64,000 nucleotides of DNA from Dichetophora obliterata (Eukaryota; Arthropoda; Insecta; Diptera; Sciomyzidae). A program made the translations under genes and the position numbers. The DNA lies in the NCBI GenBank assembly GCA_963920525.1, contig OY986439.1, positions 16,816,319 to 16,880,318 of the forward strand, given 5' to 3'. Shown here in pieces: positions 56,870 to 64,000 of the stretch (positions within the stretch are counted from its first letter, which is position 1; every line of letters begins with the position of its first letter). The notes under the pieces were generated by a model. It made no database searches and was not told the origin of the DNA. It saw nothing but the letters and a program-made list of their open reading frames with translations.

Positions 56870-58395
56870 TTGGGGAAGCTATATTGGCTATATATTTGAA
56901 TTCATACTCTGAATACAACTGAATCATTTCGTGCCAAAATTACCATATTTTTGTATGTCACCATAACGGACAAAATGTTTATAGTTTGAAAGGTATCTAG
57001 GAGGTGCATAAAATCACATTTTTTTATGAAAAAATTAGTATTGTTGTTGTTGTGGTAACACAAACAAAATACGAAAATTCACGCTTTTTCTGCTTTATGA
57101 TGATTTTTGAAAATTCATACCTCAGAACCTTAATATCTTCAACAATGTATTATTGTGTAGAATGATTTCCAAAAAATTTGTTTTTAAAAATATGTAACAA
57201 AACAGAAGTTGATTTTTTGGGCTTTCATAAAAAATTTGCCATTTTCAACCTATTCTCCTTCTCGGAGCTTAATAAATGTTGATAAAAAATTCTCTCTTTT
57301 TCACTATTCAGAATCAGTAAAAAAATTTAGTATTTCGACGTATTACCAGTGATATTGCCTTTTCTGTAACAACAACTTTTGCATTTTGCATAGAAAGCGT
57401 TGCATATAATCTGAATTTGTGAAACGCATGACTTTTTTCGACTATTTTTATTTTTTAATGTAAATAATATATAGTAAATACATAAAATCGGTAGCTATTT
57501 ACTAGCACAATCATTTCCCAAAATTTTGAGTCGAAAATTTTTTTATTTTTAAACCTTATAATATATTTATTTTTTCTTTTGTCTATATCTTAGTAACCGT
57601 TCGACCGATTTTCATGAAATTTGTGTATGTTTTTCAAGTAATGTTATAGTTATTAATATTTGTTCTGCATCGATTTGAACAATCTTTTTTTGTTTTATAA
57701 CTAATCGCTTAATACAAATTGTGATAAAATTATATTCTGGAGCATGGAAAAATCTGATCAATGCGGCAAATATCGCTCAATATATAAAAGTGGAAAATGC
57801 CAAATGTTTCATAAAAGCGTAAAACATCAATTTTATTTTTGTTACATAATTTTTAAAAAAAATTTTTTTGGAAACCAAAATTTTTGCACAATGAAAAAAA
57901 TTTTGAAGATATCTTCTTCGGGTTCTGAGATAGGTTTTTAAAAATCATCATCATATTTTTTTTAGTTTTTTTTTTACTGAACCAACGCTCAGCGGATGCC
58001 CCCTATAAATGCCTAAGCATTGTGTTGATTCGGAAGATGGGTGATATTTAGTTGGAGGGTGGATAGCTGGAGTAGTATTGGTGAAGATTTTTTTTAAACT
58101 TGCACAACTCAAAACTGCCGGGAAACACACTCGCAAGGAGACTATTCCACAACCTTACCGTGCGAATACAAAATATATTGCAATATATAGCAGAAAAAGC
58201 GTGAATTTACATACTTTGCTTGTGTTACCACAAAAACAAGACACATTTAAAAAAACGTGATTTGATGCACCTCCTGGATACCTTTCAAAATATATACACT
58301 TTGTTCATAACGGTGACATAAAAAAAAAAATGGAAATTTTGGTAAGAAATGAGTCAGTTATAATCAAAGTATACATTCAAGTATATAGCCCCAAT
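56870..58395. repeat. Fold-back structure with arms of about 430 bp
   Basis: The left arm (about 56870-57290) matches the inverse of the right arm (about 57740-58395) along its whole length. Examples: AAAGGTATCTAGGAGGTGCA (about 56988) with its inverse near 58270, and GTGGTAACACAAACAAAATA with an inverse near 58225. A block of about 240 bp (57960-58200) interrupts the right arm. The loop is about 450 bp and shows no coding. It resembles a fold-back or long-inverted-repeat transposon. Confidence 0.75.
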
Positions 58396-58642
58396 GACTT
58401 TTTAAATTTAGAAAGTTTTTAAAGTTATAAAAAAAATTAGTTTTAATAAAGCTTTAAAACCTGATAGTTATTTATTTTATTGAACTTATTGAACTAAATT
58501 TATAAATTAACTCAATACATAAAAAGCAATGGTAGCAAAGACCTTCAGCATATATAATTTGTGTTTTGTCAACTGCCTTAATAACTATTTAATATTATTT
58601 TTATTTGGTTTTTATTTGTACAGTTCTATTATGATACGATCA

Positions 58643-58910
58643 TTAAATAAGATGCTTTATATTGCTTGCTTTAAGGAAATTTATGATTTTGTAAATATTG
58701 TTGGGGGATGGATTTGAGAGGCAAATAATAGTATCTGTTGCATTAAAAACTTGTCGTCTAGCATTACTAAAGTATGGGCAAAAGGTAAAGATGTGGTAGA
58801 AATAATTTGTGTTTTGAAGATGAAGTAGACAGGAACATGGCAATCTGTATTCGTTGTTAAATAAGTGTCCGTGCAAAAAATGTGAAAAACCTAGCTTAGG
58901 TCGTTGTAAT
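58643..58910 (-). pseudogene. LINE C-terminal fragment (Cys/His motif)
   Basis: The minus strand reads LGFSHFLHGHLFNNEYRLPC, then SCLLHLQNTNYFYHIFTFCP and YFSNARRQVF. The C-x-C, H and C spacing matches the C-terminal zinc-knuckle-like region of I/R1-type LINEs. Only about 90 residues remain. It is not from the same family as the two LINE copies above. Confidence 0.55.
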
Positions 58911-59866
58911 TTTATAATATCTCTTCTATGAAAGCTGTTTTAAAAATTTAATTTGTTGTAAAACCTGCTCGTTAGTTATAATAAAATATAAACTATAGAG
59001 ATAAACTAATAAATTAAGTTTTTTTTTATAATTAAGGAAATGAATAATAAAGATTTCTTCTTCAGATCATTAACATGAGCCACCATTTTCATATTTACCC
59101 ATTATTCTTATGCATAGTGTTTTAATTTCCAATTTATATCCAACATGTTTTCCAACATGATATTTTTTCCTTTTCTATTATTTTCTTTTTGTAAGTATTT
59201 TTACAAGGACCTTTAGCAAAGATCGAATAATTGAGCAGCTTTTCGAACATTTTAACTCTTTCCTATAATTTTTTAAAAAGCTTTCTCTTACACATCCTTA
59301 CATTTTGACGCTCTTTGGGGGATTTTTTATAGTTCTACATCTAAATAAAAGTCAAATATAGTTCGAATATTGAGTTTTAATGTTTAATGTTAAAATACCT
59401 ATTTAGCCATGCGAAAAAGATCATATAAAAGATCATATCCGGGATCATAATCCGGGTATTTATAGTTTATAGTTACATATAGTTTATTGATAAAAAATAT
59501 TAGCATATAAGATTGATTCTTTTAAATGCAACAATACAATAATTAACAACAGAAACTCAAAGTTACAATTTAAATAAATAACAACAGATTATATGTATTT
59601 GTTACAACATTTTTATTTTTTTACAAAATCTACTGTTGTTGTAAAAAATTATATCACAATTTATATCTAAATATTGTTTTAATGTGTTTATATTACTGTA
59701 AATTATTATCACAATAAATATTTTGCCATTTATTGCCAAAAATGATAAAACTACTTAAATCCATCATCTGCATCATTCCTCATGGCACTGAACTTGCTAA
59801 CGCAATAAAAATCCTTGAATAAATAACAAATAAGAAATAAATAATGTCTTATTAATAATGTTAAAT
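58911..59866. other. AT-rich spacer
   Basis: GATCATATAAAAGATCATAT near 59419 is a short repeated word. Otherwise nothing recognised. Confidence 0.4.
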
Positions 59867-59869
59867 TAA

Positions 59870-60009
59870 GGGCATTAATCTGCATCACGAAGCAGCACAC
59901 CAACGACAAGCAAGACACGAGAAGCAATACTTTTTTCTATACGAAATTCTATTGCTTCTCGTGTCTTGCTTGTCGTTGGTGTGCTGCTTCGTGATACAGA
60001 TTAATGCCC
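59870..60009. mobile_element. Near-perfect hairpin MITE, 60-bp arms, TAA target
   Basis: Arm 59870-59929 (GGGCATTAATCTGCATCACG...) and arm 59950-60009 are inverses at 59 of 60 positions, with a 20-nt loop. TAA lies directly outside both ends (59867-59869, 60010-60012). The GGGC tip and TAA duplication fit PIF/Harbinger-type MITEs. If transcribed it would form an unusually stable hairpin RNA. Confidence 0.85.
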
Positions 60010-60012
60010 TAA

Positions 60013-62033
60013 GTCTCTTTTACTTGAATGCCTATCTCAATACTTACCCTAGTTTTCCTAATGGGGCATTTGTGCTCACCATTTCAACTTTACAAAAACA
60101 CACATACACACTCATATGCAGCAAGAAACACTTACACTCAGATGGGCAACACTTTTACGGCTTAACTGAATTTTAAAGTGCAACATGAGTGCCAAGTAGA
60201 AAACTTATCGGAAGTTAAACTAACAGCAAAAGAACTGACGGTCAAAGTACCGAACGAAGGACTGGCAAACACTAGTGCTAAGCAGCGAAAGTTGACGTTA
60301 AGGCTTAACTTTGTGCATTCCAGTGCATTGCATTGCGTTAAAACGTGTTCAAAAATTATATTCTGTATCTCAAAGATTTTAATAATTTGTTCAAGTATAG
60401 AAGATGCAGCTTTATTATATGCATGCCGCAGAGCGAAAAGTTTTGAGTTTTATCCATAATAGAGTGGAATAATATTCAATAAGCACGAGCTATAAGGTAA
60501 CAGTGTAGAAAACTAAAACCGTTATCTTCATTTCCATTTTCTGTTTTATCAATTAAAGAGTGCAATTTTATTTTAGAAATATTTTTAAATTTAGAAATAA
60601 AACAATAAGAAAAAAATATAATAAAAAATTGTTTTAAAAATTGTTATTAAACTAGAAAAAAGTATTTGTAGTTTTTTTCAATCTATGTTTAACGTAGATT
60701 TGAGAGAATCGAAAAAAATTTCATTGGTCTATTTTGGACTATTTTAAATTTTTTTAAAAAGTAGATTTAAAAGTTTATTTATACTTGCAGTACCTTCTCT
60801 TTATTGTCATTATATGTTAAATTTTTTTGTTTCTTAAAATAAATTTCAAATGTTATGTGTCGACACCTAAAGATAGTTTTTTTTTTAATAATTTCATAAT
60901 TATATATAATTGCTTCAAAATATTAGCTGAGTTGTCTTCTCCTTAATATAATCGCGATAAAAAATTTTCTTAAAGGAACGGCATGAAAAACAACTCGTAA
61001 AGGGCGCTACCGTTGTAACCAAAATTAAGTAAATTTTTGATACAATAATAGTAAATTTAAATGATACAATAACTAGTAGGCTGTTGTGAACTGTTATGGT
61101 AGCGATACCTTAGTGAACGATGTTTTTCTCTGACTGGGCTTAACTCTAAACGTCAGAAAATTTGTAAATTATTTAATTTAATTATTATTATTATGCAATT
61201 ATATAATAGTTTAAGTGCAATTTTTGACTCCACTGAATGCGGACAATGTGTGTGACACACGCTTTTTATTTTGTTTTCTTTTGTTCAACATTCGATGGTC
61301 GCAACTCGTAAGAAAAGCGGTAGCTGTCAAAGCTACCTAATAGTGATTGTATCAAAATCCTTGGAATTGCACCAAATATTCGAGATTTTTACAAATATTG
61401 CGTATTTCGCATGTAACATACGATATTAGGTTAACATATGTCATATATGCCGTACCTCACAACTTCCCACTCGATGTGCTTCTCCCCATTCGCTACAATT
61501 TTAAAATTGCCACCGAGTCAGTAAAACATCGAATGTTTTGGCATAAATCCTTTTGAACGTCGAAAGCCTAATCAATGCTGATTATTTTGTGTGTATTCAC
61601 CTTTTCGATTCCCTTGAAATTGTTTATGAAAATGCCGCAAACACGAATGATCAAAAAAGCTTTTTGAACAAAATGTTGAACACACGGTCAGGAGAGATAC
61701 GAAAAAGGTGTATCTATCGGGACGAGTGCTGGTACAAAACTGAGATATTAGGTGAAAAAAATGTTGGTAAGAGTTATCAAAACCACTACTAAGTGATATC
61801 TATGGCCGTGCTTCGCAACTCCCCATGCTTCAAAACTCCTCACTGTCCCCTATTATAATTGTTTTTTTGTAAACCTTCTGATCTTTTAAAGGATTTAAAT
61901 ACCAAAAACCCTTCTTGGTAACGGGACTGGTTTGTGCAAATATGCTACGAATATGTACACTAGACCGTATTGAAAAAATAAATTTCGCCGCACACCAGCT
62001 AATCTGAAGCATTATTGAAAGAAAGTTTGGAAT
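60013..62033. other. Region without a supported gene
   Basis: Open frames at 60178-60459 (93 codons), 61347-61556 and 61553-61792 show no recognisable domain. GGTAGCT and AGCTACC form a small stem near 61319-61336. GCGCTACCGTTGTAAC (61012) and TATGGTAGCGATACC (61096) may be related words. Confidence 0.4.
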
Positions 62034-63306
62034 AATTTTTTTTGACCGAACGTAGGGGTCGCTCATCGACATATTTCTTTATAACTTCAGTATTTATCGT
62101 CCGTTCTAAAAGAATGATATGTCTATGTTATTGTCTCAGAGAGACCTGTTTTTTGTTTTTCGGATTTATTGATCTGAGTTGACCTATAAGGATTACTACT
62201 ACTACCACCGGACCTCATTTTCTACCATCTTAAGGTACCATTTTGATTACAGAAATAAAAAGCCCGTAAAAAATCAATAAACTTTTATGAGGGAAATTTT
62301 TCACTATTTCCTCTAAAAATATTTTTAAAAAATTTTATTTTTTTTTGCAAATCGTAGGGAAAATTTTTAACATTTTTGTCATATCGCATTATATTTATAA
62401 AATATGCAGCGAAAACGTTCTTATCCGAATCCACCATTCTAATGTACTATTCTAAAGTTATACAATTAAAGCCCTCAAAAACCAATTAAACTCTTCCCAA
62501 GAAAATCATTTAAATAAGACACAGAATTTTATAGTGAGAAAACTGTTGATTAAACACCCACTTTTATTATTTTACTTAGACACTTTTCACATATTAAAAT
62601 CATCGAGTTTTAAGAGATCAAATTTCGATGTGATTCAAGTAGACTGTGTATCTGGCGGCTCTCGAGTTTAGATAAAATGTGACCCATGCGTTGTTCATCG
62701 ATGACAGCAATGGCAGATTCATGTACTACAAAAAGTGTACAAAAAGCGCTCAGTATTTTGAGAATGGCATAGAAAACCTGTGAAAATAATTAAGTTTAGC
62801 AAGGAAAGATATCAAATTAAGTTGTTAACTATTCCTTAAGATCGGGCTGTTAATGTCGAAGGTTTGACGAAGTTAAAAAGGAGAAACCAGTGTTTAAATT
62901 GCTGACTGGTAAGAATATTTTCGGTGCTTATTAAAAAAAATAATACGATATGACAAAAAAAAAAAAAAAAAAATTGCCCTACGTTTTGCAAAAAATTAAA
63001 AAAGTTTTTTGAAATATTTTTAGTAAAAATAGCGAAAAATTTTGTTAGCAAAGTTTTATTGATTTTTTATGGGCTTTCAATTTTTGAAATCAAAATAGTA
63101 CCTTTAGATAGTAGAAACTGTGGTCCGGTGGGTCAGTACTATATGGGGTCAACTGAGGTCAATGAGTCCTCACAAAAACAAAAAGTTAGTCTGTCTAAGA
63201 CAAAAATAAAAACATACAATTTTTTAAGATCGGACGGTAAATACCGAAGTTATGAAGAAATATATAATATATGTATAAATACCCCTACGTTCGGTAAAAA
63301 AAAATA
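62034..63306. repeat. Fold-back structure with arms of about 365 bp
   Basis: The left arm (62034-62395) and right arm (62937-63306) match in inverse along their length. Outer tips: ACCGAACGTAGGGGT (62045-62059) against ACCCCTACGTTCGGT (63281-63295). Inner blocks: ATTGATTTTTTACGGGCTTT-type and CATATCGCATTAT against TAATACGATATG. The loop of about 540 bp has no recognised coding. The open frame 63059-63424 is read through the right arm and is not credited. Confidence 0.75.
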
Positions 63307-63562
63307 TAGATGCGTCGTTGGACACACGAGAGAAGCGAAGCCTTTTCACAGTTTCATAGATTTGTTAATAAATAATAACAAATTTTATAATAAAAAAATT
63401 TTTAAATTCAACAATTTAAAATAACATCAAATTAATTAAAAAACACAAGTTATAATCACACCAGTAAATGTTATTACATATCATTATTATTTTATTTTAT
63501 TACATATAACATCCATTTTGAATTATTTTTGTAAATGTTTTTAATTATAATTGAATTTTATT

Positions 63563-64000
63563 GATGAAATTTAGGGGTTTATGATAACTGAAATAGCAAA
63601 CGTATGGTATGGATGATATGTCGGCGATATATCTAGAAAAAACTGCATCAATAGTTGTTCCTTATCGTGTTGTACAAATATTTGGATCGCTTATTATTTG
63701 TAAATTAAATTTATGAATAAGGAATTGCTTTAGTGAATTTGAGAATTCATGTCTTAAATCGCAATTAAAATCTCCACCAAAAACAATTGGCATTTTGTGG
63801 TAATTTTCACCCAGTTCAATGGAACCTGCTTGTGTATAACATAAAAGAGATCTGTAAATAAGTTTTATTATGTTTTCGATTTTGTTTTTTTCGGTCGTAT
63901 TCTGAGGTGAAATGAAAATATGATGAAAATATGTTGCCCATTAGGACCTATCACTTCTGCAGAACATACCACTCCAATTTTTGAAATATCAGCTAATCAG
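63563..64000 (-). pseudogene. Endonuclease/exonuclease/phosphatase-type domain, probably from a Helitron (Helentron)
   Basis: Entering from the right edge, the minus strand reads IENIIKLIYRSLLCYTQAGS, NYHKMPIVFGGDFNCDLRH (the conserved G-D-F-N), LKQFLIHKFNLQIISDPNIC, one stop, then GTTIDAVFSRYIADI and VCYFSYHKPL. The GDFN and SYHKP motifs in this order are those of the APE-like endonuclease that Helentron-type Helitrons carry with their Rep/helicase; this attribution is from memory of the family. The upstream part lies outside the window. One stop and a shift near 63900 indicate decay. Confidence 0.6.

Noticed and set aside
61347..61792. Two successive open frames of 69 and 79 codons
   Set aside because: No recognised motif, and the second lacks an ATG at its start; could be an exon but nothing supports it.
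63059..63424. 121-codon open frame
   Set aside because: Most of it is the right arm of a fold-back; the left arm does not preserve the same frame.
1..64000. CRISPR array or bacterial defence system
   Set aside because: Repeats here are transposon ends, microsatellites and diverged minisatellites; no regular repeat-spacer structure, and introns, SINEs and LINEs show eukaryotic DNA.

Overview
The window is AT-rich, intron-bearing eukaryotic DNA, most likely from a higher fly (Diptera). Evidence: only one convincing host gene (a small secreted protein with a 72-bp intron and a TATA promoter), and an exceptional density of insect DNA transposons. A DD41D mariner of the rosa type, a family first described in the tephritid Ceratitis rosa, makes a fruit-fly-like genome plausible; this is inference, not proof. 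No bacterial operons, CRISPR arrays, rRNA genes or intact tRNA genes are visible.

Layout. 0-3.7 kb: end of a piggyBac-like element and a decayed hAT transposase. 4.1-7.1 kb: a complete piggyBac-like element with two stop codons. 10.6-14.3 kb: a rosa mariner split by a MITE, then an apparently intact Tc1-type element. 15.3 kb: a tRNA-derived SINE. 18.4-20.9 kb: one hAT nested in another. 21-22.6 kb: mariner relics. 23.1-29.3 kb: a second piggyBac-like element broken up by a non-LTR retrotransposon and a Tc1 element. 29.7-32.3 kb: a Harbinger-like element carrying a third Tc1 element. 33.5-34.2 kb: the host gene. 36.1-40 kb: a Ty3/gypsy relic and a third complete piggyBac-like element with two MITEs in its leader. 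41.2-42.7 kb: a Mutator-like transposase. 42.8-44.5 kb: SINE and tRNA-like repeats. 46.6-55.0 kb: a very large imperfect palindrome with a LINE in its loop. 55-64 kb: a minisatellite, two more fold-back structures, a nearly perfect 60-bp-stem hairpin, and a Helitron-type endonuclease relic at the right edge.

The genes do not form a pathway. The window is a transposon graveyard in which insertion order can be read from nesting and target-site duplications. The most informative pattern is in the piggyBac-like elements. The three elements with both ends visible, and the one end of a fourth, each carry their own palindrome, spaced from the tips much as the 19-bp internal repeats are in classical piggyBac. 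The second theme is the number of long inverted-repeat structures between 46 and 63 kb.
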